From the NCBI RefSeq assembly GCF_007993045.1, contig NZ_VOOR01000004.1:124001-188000 (forward strand): a stretch of 64,000 nt of DNA, in the 5' to 3' direction. The DNA is from Phaeodactylibacter luteus. Its GTDB lineage: Bacteria > Bacteroidota > Bacteroidia > Chitinophagales > Saprospiraceae. The notes below the pieces were generated by a model. The model worked only from the letters and a program-made list of their open reading frames with translations. It was not told the origin of the DNA and did no database searches. The translations under genes were made by a program, and so were the position numbers. This document shows, piece after piece, positions 16,135-25,742 of the stretch (its first letter is position 1; the number at the start of each line of letters is the position of its first letter).

Positions 16135-18408
16135 ATGAAAAAAAGGCTACACCACTTACTCGTCATGATGCTCCTGGGCTGCAGCCCTATTTTATCCTTC
16201 AGCCAGGCCGACCTCTTCGACGGGCTGTTCGAGAAGGAAGCGCCCCGCTTTTTTGTACAAGCTGAACCCACTGTAGTACCTGGAGAAGTCAGGGTGATTT
16301 ACCACTTTACCCATAGTAAGGCTAGTACTGTCGAAGCTTCCCTTTGGTCTGATGACCTGGGCACCAACCTGCGCAATACCGGCAAACGTACCCTTGTGCG
16401 AAGCCTCCACAATATGGGCAACCGCCAACGGGATACGGTCTACCTGACGGGCCTTACCCCTCAGCATGTATATAATATAGGCTTTGACTACCGGCTCTCC
16501 AGCGCGCTGAACCGCAAATTCAGTACAGTCATTGCACGGCAGGATTTCCGATACGAAGGGCCGGCTGCAGAAACTGCCCCCTTGCAGAGCAGGCTCGCCA
16601 AAACGTCATCTCCCGCCACCCAGCCAAAACCACAGCAAGCACTTACCGCAAAGTCGCCCAACGCAGTCTTGCCTTCGCCCCCCAAAGCACCTGAAATCCC
16701 TTGCAAAAACCCTGAAATCAAGCTGCAGGTGGACCCTGCAGGCTACTGCGGCAGTATGAACAGGCCTGCAGTCTTGCTCTCCTGTACCAACTGTCAGGGC
16801 ACACCCTGGGATTTCATCGTGGAAGTGCGCATGGGCAATGGGCCATGGGCCCCTACTCGTGTAGATGGCCGCCCTCAAGCTGCACTTGGGACCGCACCCC
16901 GTACAGAGCCCCTGTGCATGCTTGCTGAAGGGGCATATCAGCTGCGGGTGCTCGCTTGGGGCCAAGGCTGTGACCTGCCCGTCGAAAAAATCCTGGGCAC
17001 TTCCGTGCGCATCGGGCAGCCTACCGATGAGGGCCAATCCGCACAAGCTGGCGGACCCTTTCAGCCTAGCCCTTACCGGCAGTCGCCGGCAGAGGCGGTG
17101 AAGGTGCCCGAGCTCTGTGGCGTTACTGGCCGGGCACAGCTGACCGGCAATACCATACGGGGTCACCTCTCGCTCCCGCTCAACTCCGCCTGCGCACCGC
17201 TGAACGCCTATGCCGAGCTGACGTATACCAACCCCGGATACCGGGATATCAACTTCGGGCAGATCAAGCTCTACCCTGGTATGGAGATGCCGTTTGAGGT
17301 AGACCTTGACGAGCGTGACATGCAGCGGGGCATTCATACCCTCAAAGCAACGGTGTTCATCCCGAAACCAGGCCTGCCGCGGCCCATTCCCGCTGAAACT
17401 TTCTACATCCGGGCCTTCGCCGAGGAAGCACCGGCTACCGCTCAGCGTCAGCCCGTTATACCAGGGCTGGAAGACCGCATGGCCAACGCTCCTAAAGATT
17501 ACAATGAGCCCCAAGCCCCTATGCAGGGTACAATCAGCTCCCGGGGTATTGAGCGAAACGAAGACAATCTGTACATTGATGAGGCGCTGCTGCGCGAGGA
17601 TGCAGCCACCATTAATGTGACGGCTACAGACCCCAACTGCACTCAGATTCAGGACCTGCAGTTGGTGTATAGCCCTACACAGCCCGACCGGCCCCTCTAT
17701 ATCAGTTGGCTCAGCCCAAGGTGCTGTCAGGAAGCAGGCTGTAAGTATACCGTCTGGGCAGGCCCAGACCCGGACAAGCTTAGCCTCGTCGTCACCGGGC
17801 AGAAGGCTGGCGCACAGGTAAGCGAGCTGCTGCAAAATATGCCAGCCCGGTACAATTATTTCGAGGTGGTGGTGGAAACTACAAACGGCGCACGCAAAGC
17901 GGCCTACATCCCTGCCCAAGGGCCTATCTATGGCATTGAGGACGTACTTGCCTACCGTGACCGTTTCAGCCCACAGTACAGTGATCCCATCAAGGGGCAG
18001 CGCATCGCTTCGGGGAGCACTACTGCCGGCAATACACCACCGGCTTCGGATTTGCCCAACGAAGCCCTTCAGCCCAAGCTGCCAATTGATCAATTCAAGC
18101 CTTGCCGCTATCAGCGGAAAACAACCTTGGCTGCCGAACAGCCTATCCAAAGCGGGGAAACGGTCACTATCGCTTATGACTTCAATGAGCCTGGACATCA
18201 GTTTACCCTTTACCATCAGGCTTCAGGCAGCACGGCATGGACGATTGCGCCAGGGACCAAAGAGCTGCAATCCAGCCCGGAGTTTGAGCTTAAAGCCCGG
18301 GACTACCACAGCGGGAAGTACCTCATACTCGTATATAAAGCCGCGAGCAATTGGGGCTGCCTCTCTGCTCCGTTCAGCAGCCCGTTAGAGCTCAACGTTG
18401 TACGATAA
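16135..18408 (+). CDS. Large exported Cys-rich protein, unknown function
   Basis: 757 residues from the ATG at 16135, where a signal peptide begins (MKKRLHHLLVMMLLGCSPIL). Hydrophilic after the leader, with several beta-rich segments that look like Ig/fibronectin-type modules and a Pro/Ala-rich linker at about 145-200. There are many cysteines, often in pairs (CTNCQG, SPRCCQEAGCKY, PCKNPE), pointing to disulfides in the periplasm or on the surface. No T9SS sorting tail was seen at the C-terminus. No known family. It lies 80 bp before the SusC gene on the same strand, so it may be a component of that receptor system. Confidence 0.7.
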   Translation: MKKRLHHLLVMMLLGCSPILSFSQADLFDGLFEKEAPRFFVQAEPTVVPGEVRVIYHFTHSKASTVEASLWSDDLGTNLRNTGKRTLVRSLHNMGNRQRDTVYLTGLTPQHVYNIGFDYRLSSALNRKFSTVIARQDFRYEGPAAETAPLQSRLAKTSSPATQPKPQQALTAKSPNAVLPSPPKAPEIPCKNPEIKLQVDPAGYCGSMNRPAVLLSCTNCQGTPWDFIVEVRMGNGPWAPTRVDGRPQAALGTAPRTEPLCMLAEGAYQLRVLAWGQGCDLPVEKILGTSVRIGQPTDEGQSAQAGGPFQPSPYRQSPAEAVKVPELCGVTGRAQLTGNTIRGHLSLPLNSACAPLNAYAELTYTNPGYRDINFGQIKLYPGMEMPFEVDLDERDMQRGIHTLKATVFIPKPGLPRPIPAETFYIRAFAEEAPATAQRQPVIPGLEDRMANAPKDYNEPQAPMQGTISSRGIERNEDNLYIDEALLREDAATINVTATDPNCTQIQDLQLVYSPTQPDRPLYISWLSPRCCQEAGCKYTVWAGPDPDKLSLVVTGQKAGAQVSELLQNMPARYNYFEVVVETTNGARKAAYIPAQGPIYGIEDVLAYRDRFSPQYSDPIKGQRIASGSTTAGNTPPASDLPNEALQPKLPIDQFKPCRYQRKTTLAAEQPIQSGETVTIAYDFNEPGHQFTLYHQASGSTAWTIAPGTKELQSSPEFELKARDYHSGKYLILVYKAASNWGCLSAPFSSPLELNVVR

Positions 18409-18488
18409 ACACATGCACAGCTACCGGGCATCAAGGTCATTGCTGCCCGGTAGCCTGCTCAAGCCCTGGCAAAACCCAAATCAATACT

Positions 18489-21400
18489 ATGAGGAAATTT
18501 TACCACGCCCTTGGTGTGCTGCTCCTGCTGTGCCCGCTCCATACTCAAGCGCAGCGCTTGGCTGTCCGCGGGAAGGTCACTTCTGCAGCCGATGGGAGCC
18601 CTCTCAAATCTGCTCAGGTTGAGCTCAACATCAGCAAGGAACGGGCGCTTACCGAAAAAGACGGCAGCTACATCATCTATGTCGATCAGAACTTTTTCAA
18701 CCCAGACCCCGCCCCAGCCCTCACCTTCTCTGCAGAAGGCTATGAGCCCATCACTGTAGACGTCATTGGGCGCAAAAGGGTGGATATTGCGCTGCGCCCG
18801 TTGGGGGGGCAAACCGCGGCCTCTTTTTCTACCGGTATCAGCCGGCCTACCGCAATGCAAGCCTTGCCTTTTGGCGGAAGCCAACTGCTGCAAGAGCAAT
18901 TGGGACAGGCTGCCCCGTTGCGCCTGTTCACCGCTTTCGAAGGCCAGGTACCCGGCTTGCAGGTCAAGAGGGCGGGCGGGCTGCCCGGGCAGGATACCTG
19001 GCTGCAGCTCCGCGGCATCACCAACCTCTCCGGCTACCGTTCGCCCCTCATCATAGTAGACGGAATATACTTGAACGGTAGTGGGCTGCAAGACCTCAAC
19101 CCCGAGGATGTAGAGCGGATAGAAATCCTCAGAGGGCCAGCTTCAGCGGCCAGCTTCGGCGGGCTCGGGGGGGCAGGGGCTATACAGGTGTTCACCAAAA
19201 ACGGCAGCGAGCTGGCCTCTGGGGAGACACGGTTGTCTTACCGCCATGACTTCCAAATGAGCGAGCACACTGGGAGCCTGCCCCTCAATGGGTTTACCAA
19301 CCGGGAAATCCTGGACCCGCAAGGGCCACAGCCCTTGCTAGGCCTTCCGATCAGCAGCAATACCTATACCAACCCACTGCCTAACCTTCAAGATTATCTT
19401 TCCGATGGCCTCCTGCAACAGGGCGGTATCCGTGCCCATACCCTGTCTATTAGCGGGCGCTCGGGCGGCACGTATTTCCGGGGCGCTGCTCAGAGGATGA
19501 GAGACGAAGGAGCCCTACAAGGCTATGAAGGGTTTACCCGGCATACTTTCAGGGCCAACCTAGGGCACGAAGCAGGGGAAAAGCTCAAGCTGTCGGGCAG
19601 CGCTTACTACGCTAACCGGCAGCAGGACAATGGGCCGGCTGCCGGTGCTTCTCCTGGGCAGTCCTTGGCGAACACCCTCCTGATGCTGCCCGTTTTCGGC
19701 CTGAACGCAAGCAATGAAGAAGACGGCAGCGCCTATGATTGGGATATCGACAATTCCGGAGCCCAACAGACCAACCCGCTTTATCTAAGGGAGCAACTGC
19801 AGCACCTGCAGGAAAACGACCGGCTAATGGGCCACTTGGGCGGGGCGTACGCTCCATTTCCTTGGCTATCTTTTGATTATGAAGCCAGCCTAGACCGCCT
19901 GACCGGATCCAATACCCGGTTTATCGACAGGGGCTACCTGAGCACGGCCGTGCCAGAGGGCTTTAGCCCCCTTATTACTGCCGGGGTACAGAAAAGCAAT
20001 GGCGGAGGGATAGAAATGAGGCAGTCCGAACAACAGTATTTCACCTCCACCGCGGGCTTGTCCGTACACCGCAGCCTTTTAGGCTTCAGTATGGGCTTGC
20101 GCACCGCTTTCCAATATGAAAATCAGCGGGCTTATTTCCAGCAGGCTACTGGGGAAAACCTGGCCGTTTCCGGCATCCGATCCTTGGACAATCCACAGGA
20201 AGGGCTCCGGGCTTCTTCCCTCCGGCAAGAAATGACGGCCTATAGCGGCCTAATGGAAGCTGATGTGAACTACAAAGACAAATATATTTTCAGTGGCGCG
20301 CTGCGGGCAGAGCAAAGCGCTCTTTATGGCACTACGGCCAGCACCCCCGTATTTTATCGCGTTGCAGCCGCCTACCGGTTGTCAGAAGACCTCAACCTGA
20401 AAATCTTTCAAGAGCTCAAGCTCCGGGCAGCAGTTGGAACTGCCGGGCTGCGCCCTACTTTTCAGCAGCGGTTTGAGACGTTTGCCCTGGCCAATGGCAC
20501 CTTATCTCGGCAGACACTGGCCAATGACGGCCTCCGGCCCGTTCTCGTACGAGAAGTAGAAGCTGGGGCAGACTTGACCTTCCTGCGCGCCTTCACCCTT
20601 TCGGCCACCTACGTTCAGCGGACAGCAGAGGGCCAGATTGTGCTCATGCCACTGTCGGGCGGGGCTGGGTTTGAAGGTCAGTGGCGCAATGCCGGCAGTA
20701 TTGCTTCGGATATCTACGAAGGCAGCCTGCATATTGACTTGAAAAAACTGTTCCGCATCCCTTCTTCCAGAGTAAGCTGGGGCATACAAGCTCATGGGCA
20801 GCGGATCCGGCAGGAGGTTTCATCCCTCAGCGTACCCCCATACCGCACAGGCCCGGGCCTGCCGGGCACCGACTTATTCACGGTAGCTGCCGGGCAGCCG
20901 CTAGGGCAAATGGCTGGGGAGGTATTCATCACCTCTGTGGAACAGCTTTCCACACTGCCGGATGTCAATATTTTGGAATATGCCCAGAATGAGGAGGGCT
21001 TCATCGTGCGGGCAGATCAGCTGGGCACGCCCGAGGAGCAGCCCATCTTGCTGACCGATGAGCAAGGTACCCCTGTCCTTCAGCCTATTGGTGACATCAA
21101 CCCCGAATTTCAGCTTGGGCTGAGCCATACCTTAACGGTGGGCGGGCTGAGCTTATATGCCATGGCAGAAGGGCAAAAAGGCGGCACGGTTTATAATTAC
21201 ACCCGGCAGTGGCTTTACGCGGCCGGCCGGCACGGCGATTTGTCCAACAGCACACTGCCCGCTTCGTTCTATGGCCCCTCCGGCCTAGCCAACGGCCTGC
21301 GCCCTAATGCTTACTTTGCGGAGGACGCCTCCTACGTGACCATACGGGAAGCCGCTATTTCCTACACCTTCAATGGTGGGCAACTCCCTTGGGGTAACGG

Positions 21401-21644
21401 TTTGTTCCAGCACATTAAGCTGAGCCTGATCGGGCGCAACCTTTTCACTTGGAGCCCCTACCGTGGTTACCACCCGGCCCTGAGTGCCCCGGCCACCCCC
21501 AATCAGCCCCTGCTCCACCGGCAGGAAGGCGCCCCGGGCAGCCTGGCTGAGACTCCTGGCGGAAACCCCGGCTGGTTCGCGCTGGATTTTTTCAATTACC
21601 CGCTGCGCCGTTCTTTCGGCTTCAGCGTTCAAATCACCCTTTGA
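18489..21644 (+). CDS. SusC/RagA-family TonB-linked outer-membrane transporter
   Basis: 1051 residues from the ATG at 18489, which gives a clean signal peptide (MRKFYHALGVLLLLCPLHTQ). An upstream in-frame ATG at 18351 lies inside the previous gene and is not credible. Carboxypeptidase-like domain at about 23-105 (VRGKVTSAADGSPLKSAQVE). Plug with the SusC signature LIIVDGIYLNGSGLQDLNPE then DVERIEILRGPASAASFG at about 180-230. Long C-terminal barrel. SusC proteins import glycans or peptides with a SusD lid at the outer membrane, powered by TonB. The SusD gene follows with one base between. No glycoside hydrolases or sulfatases accompany the pair. Confidence 0.92.
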   Translation: MRKFYHALGVLLLLCPLHTQAQRLAVRGKVTSAADGSPLKSAQVELNISKERALTEKDGSYIIYVDQNFFNPDPAPALTFSAEGYEPITVDVIGRKRVDIALRPLGGQTAASFSTGISRPTAMQALPFGGSQLLQEQLGQAAPLRLFTAFEGQVPGLQVKRAGGLPGQDTWLQLRGITNLSGYRSPLIIVDGIYLNGSGLQDLNPEDVERIEILRGPASAASFGGLGGAGAIQVFTKNGSELASGETRLSYRHDFQMSEHTGSLPLNGFTNREILDPQGPQPLLGLPISSNTYTNPLPNLQDYLSDGLLQQGGIRAHTLSISGRSGGTYFRGAAQRMRDEGALQGYEGFTRHTFRANLGHEAGEKLKLSGSAYYANRQQDNGPAAGASPGQSLANTLLMLPVFGLNASNEEDGSAYDWDIDNSGAQQTNPLYLREQLQHLQENDRLMGHLGGAYAPFPWLSFDYEASLDRLTGSNTRFIDRGYLSTAVPEGFSPLITAGVQKSNGGGIEMRQSEQQYFTSTAGLSVHRSLLGFSMGLRTAFQYENQRAYFQQATGENLAVSGIRSLDNPQEGLRASSLRQEMTAYSGLMEADVNYKDKYIFSGALRAEQSALYGTTASTPVFYRVAAAYRLSEDLNLKIFQELKLRAAVGTAGLRPTFQQRFETFALANGTLSRQTLANDGLRPVLVREVEAGADLTFLRAFTLSATYVQRTAEGQIVLMPLSGGAGFEGQWRNAGSIASDIYEGSLHIDLKKLFRIPSSRVSWGIQAHGQRIRQEVSSLSVPPYRTGPGLPGTDLFTVAAGQPLGQMAGEVFITSVEQLSTLPDVNILEYAQNEEGFIVRADQLGTPEEQPILLTDEQGTPVLQPIGDINPEFQLGLSHTLTVGGLSLYAMAEGQKGGTVYNYTRQWLYAAGRHGDLSNSTLPASFYGPSGLANGLRPNAYFAEDASYVTIREAAISYTFNGGQLPWGNGLFQHIKLSLIGRNLFTWSPYRGYHPALSAPATPNQPLLHRQEGAPGSLAETPGGNPGWFALDFFNYPLRRSFGFSVQITL

Positions 21645-21645
21645 T

Positions 21646-23175
21646 ATGAAACCACTTCACCTCAGCCTCCTGATTCTGGCTGCTCTCCTGAGCTGCCAGC
21701 CGCTCAACACTGGCAGCAGCCTCCTCCCCAGTGGCAGAGAGGTCATCAACAAAGGGACTGACTTTGAGCCCATTTTAAACCGTGGTTATCAAGCTTGGTG
21801 GCAAAGCGTCCACGGGCCCGCCACGGCGGTCCCTCTTGGTGTAGCTGGCGACGCGCACACCCTGCCTTGGGACGACTTCGGGGCCTCCCTCATGGGGCAG
21901 GAGCCCCGCATGCCCTATCCCAACCAAAGCAGCGCGCCGAATGCAGTACAGGACATTGCCCGTGTGCCCTGGTATGGCTGCCTCAGCGCAGTGACCGAGG
22001 CCAACGAAGTGCTTCGCGCGAGCTCGTCGGGCATTTCTCTGGACAATGGCGGTCCGCTCGACCAAAGCGCAAGAGCGGCAGCACGAGCCTTGCGCGGCCT
22101 CAGCTGGGGCTACCTCTCTCTCCTGTTTGACCAAGCCCCTGTTGTAACCGAAGATACGCCGCTCGACGCCCCACTCAGTTTTTCCAATTATGCTGTAGTC
22201 AACAACCGGGCCGTGGCGGAATTGCTTGAGGCGGCAGACACAGCAGCCAGTCTGGGCGAAGACTTTTTCCACCCTTACTTCAATGGGCTGGCTCTGGACG
22301 GTACAGCCTTTGGGCAGCTTTGCCGGGCCTATGCAGCCCGGTTTTTGGCGCAAGCCCCCCGTACCCCCGAGGAAACGGGCATTGCCGATTGGGAGCAAGT
22401 GCTGAGCCTCGCCCAGGGCGGGCTTAGCGAGGACTTTGCCCCACAGGCTAACGGCCAAACCTGGGTGTCCTATCATTATTACACCTTGGCCGATACGGAA
22501 GCCGGGCCGTTCTGGGCCAGGCTAGATCAGCGGTTGGTGGCTGCCTTCGACCCTGCTCAGCCCGCCCGCTACCCTCAGGTGGAAGCCCTGCAAGAACCTC
22601 CCTTGCAACCCTCTGAAGCGGTTTCCGATGATGCACGCCTGAGCAGTGACTTTTTGTACAATGCCTTTGTCCCTTTCCCTGCTGCGCGTGGAGAATGGTT
22701 TTTTTCTCATTACCGCCATCAGCGGCAGAACGCTTCTCCTGGCTTGTTTGGCGATGGCCGGCAGGGGTCTATGCCCGTATTCCTTCAGGCCGATCTGCAA
22801 CTGCTGCAAGCTGAAGCCCACGCCCGGCTAGGCGATAGGGCGGCGGCTGCTACCTTGCTCAACAACGGGCCGCGCATCTCCCGGGGGAACCTCCCTCCGC
22901 TTTCCCCCAATGCGCCGGCTAGCGAGCTCCTACAAGCTATAGCTTATGAGCGGATGGTTGAGCTGCACAATACAGCTCCCTTTGGCACTTGGCTGGACCG
23001 CAGAAGGCTCGCTCTACGTGAGCCAACAGACGACGCCCTCACCCCTCTCGGGGGGCTACAATATGGCACGCCAGCCCAACTGCCCGTACCTGCTGCCGAG
23101 CTGCGCGTTAATGGGATGCCCGTTTACACCTTTGGAGGGCCCGATGACCCCCAAGGTATTGAGCGGCAATACTAG
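21646..23175 (+). CDS. SusD/RagB-family surface lipoprotein
   Basis: 509-residue partner of the SusC transporter. The start at 21646 gives a lipoprotein leader with lipobox LAALLSC near residue 17. Typical SusD features follow: a helical N-terminal region with ALRGLSWGYLSLLFDQAPVV at about 145-165, and the C-terminal MVELHNTAPFGTWLDRRRLA segment. SusD proteins bind the substrate and close over the SusC barrel. The gene is translationally close to susC (one base gap). The segment FLQADLQLLQAEAHARLG is the usual third tetratricopeptide-like helix pair. The substrate is unknown; the upstream glucosaminidase-like genes hint at cell-wall fragments, which is inference. Confidence 0.9.
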   Translation: MKPLHLSLLILAALLSCQPLNTGSSLLPSGREVINKGTDFEPILNRGYQAWWQSVHGPATAVPLGVAGDAHTLPWDDFGASLMGQEPRMPYPNQSSAPNAVQDIARVPWYGCLSAVTEANEVLRASSSGISLDNGGPLDQSARAAARALRGLSWGYLSLLFDQAPVVTEDTPLDAPLSFSNYAVVNNRAVAELLEAADTAASLGEDFFHPYFNGLALDGTAFGQLCRAYAARFLAQAPRTPEETGIADWEQVLSLAQGGLSEDFAPQANGQTWVSYHYYTLADTEAGPFWARLDQRLVAAFDPAQPARYPQVEALQEPPLQPSEAVSDDARLSSDFLYNAFVPFPAARGEWFFSHYRHQRQNASPGLFGDGRQGSMPVFLQADLQLLQAEAHARLGDRAAAATLLNNGPRISRGNLPPLSPNAPASELLQAIAYERMVELHNTAPFGTWLDRRRLALREPTDDALTPLGGLQYGTPAQLPVPAAELRVNGMPVYTFGGPDDPQGIERQY

Positions 23176-23336
23176 ACTTGACGCATCGAGCGTATTGGCG
23201 GCCAATAATGAAGTGAACCAAAGCGGGCTGCTATTCCGTATTTTACCCATGTGGCGGGCATCAACGCCTGCTGCACTGGAATTAGGAAAAGTTCGTTTTG
23301 TAAACTTTTTGCTCAATTCGGCAGTGGCACTTGGTG

Positions 23337-23996
23337 CTACTGCCCTTTTCCAGCCCATTTTGGCAAAGGCGCCTCAACCGTATGCCTTTCGCCCCGCGCT
23401 TTGTCGAAAAATTCCAAAGCAGAGGCCTGTAGCATAATGGCTGTCTCTTCCCAGGCAGGCCCGCCGTAGTGGGTATCGCCAACAATAGGAAGACCTACCG
23501 CACTGAGCTGTGCCCTCAATTGGTGGTAGCGCCCTGTAGTAGGGTAGAGCTCAAGCACCGCTTGCCCCTCGGGAGCCTCTGCTATCAACCGGTAGCCCAT
23601 CTCGCAGAGCTTCGCTCCGGCTGCCCCCTCTTCAGCGGCTACAGCCCGCTTCCCTTTCAAGTCTTTGATCAGCCAATGTGATAAAACGCCTTCAAGTTGT
23701 TCTGGCACTCCAATGACCCGGGCACGGTAGGCCTTGCGGATATCTTTTTGGCTGAACTGCTGATTGAGCTCCCGGAGCACTTGCTTGCGTTTGGCTACCA
23801 AAACCACGCCAGTTGTTACGCGGTCTAGCCGGTGCACAATACCCACGTAGGGGTTGCGGGCAGCTTGCTGTAGGTGGGCATAAACGAGAGATTCGACCGA
23901 GTGGCCAAAAGGGTTGCGCTCTACCTGTATGCCGGCAGGTTTATCCACCGCAATCCAGTCTGCTGTTTCTTCGATAATGTGTAGCTGCACGGACAT
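23337..23996 (-). CDS. RluA-family pseudouridine synthase
   Basis: 219-residue RNA-modifying enzyme that converts uridine to pseudouridine in rRNA or tRNA. The catalytic motif VGIVHRLDRVTTGVVLVAKR is at about 52-71 and contains the essential Asp of HRLDR. The N-terminal IIEETADWIAVDKPAGIQV and the late TGRYHQLRAQLSAVGLPIVG also match the family. There is no S4 RNA-binding domain, so it is the short RluA type rather than RluD. Exact target unknown. It is convergent with susD. A candidate -7 box TACCTTTG on the minus strand (24014-24021) lies 18 bp upstream. Confidence 0.92.
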   Translation of the reverse strand: MSVQLHIIEETADWIAVDKPAGIQVERNPFGHSVESLVYAHLQQAARNPYVGIVHRLDRVTTGVVLVAKRKQVLRELNQQFSQKDIRKAYRARVIGVPEQLEGVLSHWLIKDLKGKRAVAAEEGAAGAKLCEMGYRLIAEAPEGQAVLELYPTTGRYHQLRAQLSAVGLPIVGDTHYGGPAWEETAIMLQASALEFFDKARGERHTVEAPLPKWAGKGQ

Positions 23997-24013
23997 TCAG
24001 TTTGGTCTCGCCG

Positions 24014-24021
24014 CAAAGGTA
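24014..24021 (-). promoter_or_regulatory. Possible -7 box for the RluA-family gene
   Basis: Minus-strand TACCTTTG fits TAnnTTTG and would start a transcript about 11 nt before the ATG. No TTG was found at the right distance, so support is weak. Confidence 0.3.
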
Positions 24022-24039
24022 TTCAAAATCTGGACAGGG

Positions 24040-25722
24040 TCAGTCCACCTTTAGGCTGCGCAGGCGGTTGAGAGCAGCAGCCAGCTCTAGGCGGCGGAAA
24101 GCCGAAAGCGCCCCTTCGGGCTGGGGCTGAAGTGCATGCAGCCCGTTTGCATCCAACTCGCCCATGATTTCATCGAGCCAATTTGCCAGTGAGCCCCCAT
24201 CTGGCCGGTGGCTCCACCGCTGAAGCACCTGCCCGATGGCATGGAGCTGCCCCTCCTCGACAAGCTGCCCGACAGCCCCAAGCTCGATATCGTATTGCCC
24301 AAACTGCAGCACGCGGGTGCCCAATGCCCGCACTTTTTCCCCTTTGCCTTTTTGGGCATTTAGGCTGCTGCCGCGCGGCCTGCGGCTTTGGGGCAGCGCT
24401 AAAGGCAGCGGCGTTGTACTCGAGCCTTGCTGCGGAAAAGTGCGGGCGACTTCCTGTGCCCTGACCGTTAAATCTACCGGGCGATAGTGCTGCATGCCGA
24501 CAACCGTATCCGCCAGGCCCAAATATTGGCCCGACCCGCCAATCACCAGGACAGTGCTCACCGAATGGGCCTCAAATAGCTCGCGGACCCGATACACAAA
24601 GGGCTGTATGGGCTCCAGCTCATCAGGGATGAGGGCCCGCATCCGTTCGTCCCGTATCATAAAGTTGGTGGCAGAGGTATCCTCGTCAATCAGCAAGGCG
24701 GTGGCGCCGGCTTCCAAGGCTTCCACCAGGTTGGCGGCCTGCGAAGTAGACCCGCTGGCATTAGCGGTCGAAAACTGGTGAGCGGGCTTGCCGCCCGGCA
24801 GATGGCTGATAAAAGGAGAGATATCTGCCTGTGCTACAAACCGGCCATCCTCGGCACGTATTTGGGCCGCCAAAGGCTGGCTCACCACAAACTCCCGCCC
24901 ATCGCCGGGCAGGTGGTTGTAGACGCCGAGCGCTATGGCGCGCAGCAGCGTTGATTTGCCGTGGAAGCCCCCCCCTACAATCAGCGTTACCCCTTTGGGG
25001 ATGCCCAAGCCAGTCAGTGTCCGGTTTGGCAGCTTGGCTTCCACACGTAAGCTTGGCGGAGACTCAAAAGGTATACCGCCGGCCAGAGGGCGCTGGTCGA
25101 CACCGCTGGCCCGGGGGAGGATTGCCCCATCGGCTATAAAAGCGGCCAGCCCCATTTCGTCCAGCTGCGCGCGCAGCGCATCCGCATCTTCGTTGGTGAG
25201 CAAGTGTTCTCGGAGCGGCCCCTCTTCCTGAGCAGCAAACGGCAGGCTCCGAGCTACGATAGCAGGCAGTTCTTCCAGCAAAACTGCCACCGCCTCCCGC
25301 CCAGCGATACGGCGGCCAAAAGCCGGCAGCCCAAGCTGGAACCGGGCCTCCGCCTCTGCCTCATGGAAAATAACTGTTGTCCGCTCCAGGACTTCCTGCC
25401 CGGGCTGTGCCATAAGGATGGCACCGCTGCGCCCGCTCCCCCTGTTGCCCTTGCTCAGCTGAGCACTCCGTGCTACAAACTGCCTTGTCAGGTAGTCGCA
25501 AAGCGCTATCCGCCTGCTGACGGTACGCAAAGCCCACTCCGGATAGCGGTGCGGCCACTTCACCCTCATGTGGCTAGGCGATGCAAAGGGGTCGCCCTGT
25601 ACGTGGTCTATCCACAATTCGAAGCTGGGGAAAGCATAAGCCCCCCGGAGGCTTTTGTATGCGCCATAGCTTTTACCATCGAGATGCAATAATTGGCCTT
25701 TGAGCTGTTCGGATGTCTTCAT
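24040..25722 (-). CDS. Predicted ATPase of the ABC class (COG3044 family)
   Basis: 560 residues from the ATG at 25722 (MKTSEQLKG); an in-frame ATG 33 bp earlier is less likely. A central ATP-binding core has the Walker A-like GGGFHGKSTLLRAIALGVYN at about 263-282 and the Walker B-like ALLIDEDTSATNFMIRDERM at about 350-370. It lacks membrane segments, so it is cytoplasmic and not a transporter. The family is widespread but its job is not established; links to RNA or stress have been proposed. A MITE-A copy carrying a nested MITE-B starts 20 bp before the start codon, so the native promoter has been displaced or replaced. It is followed by the RluA-family gene on the same strand, 43 bp away. 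Confidence 0.82.
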   Translation of the reverse strand: MKTSEQLKGQLLHLDGKSYGAYKSLRGAYAFPSFELWIDHVQGDPFASPSHMRVKWPHRYPEWALRTVSRRIALCDYLTRQFVARSAQLSKGNRGSGRSGAILMAQPGQEVLERTTVIFHEAEAEARFQLGLPAFGRRIAGREAVAVLLEELPAIVARSLPFAAQEEGPLREHLLTNEDADALRAQLDEMGLAAFIADGAILPRASGVDQRPLAGGIPFESPPSLRVEAKLPNRTLTGLGIPKGVTLIVGGGFHGKSTLLRAIALGVYNHLPGDGREFVVSQPLAAQIRAEDGRFVAQADISPFISHLPGGKPAHQFSTANASGSTSQAANLVEALEAGATALLIDEDTSATNFMIRDERMRALIPDELEPIQPFVYRVRELFEAHSVSTVLVIGGSGQYLGLADTVVGMQHYRPVDLTVRAQEVARTFPQQGSSTTPLPLALPQSRRPRGSSLNAQKGKGEKVRALGTRVLQFGQYDIELGAVGQLVEEGQLHAIGQVLQRWSHRPDGGSLANWLDEIMGELDANGLHALQPQPEGALSAFRRLELAAALNRLRSLKVD

Positions 25723-25742
25723 AGAGGGAATATAAGCAAATC

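Noticed and set aside
16606-18216. 536-residue open frame on the minus strand
   Set aside because: Shadow of the exported protein at 16135; no leader, motif or low-complexity logic of its own.
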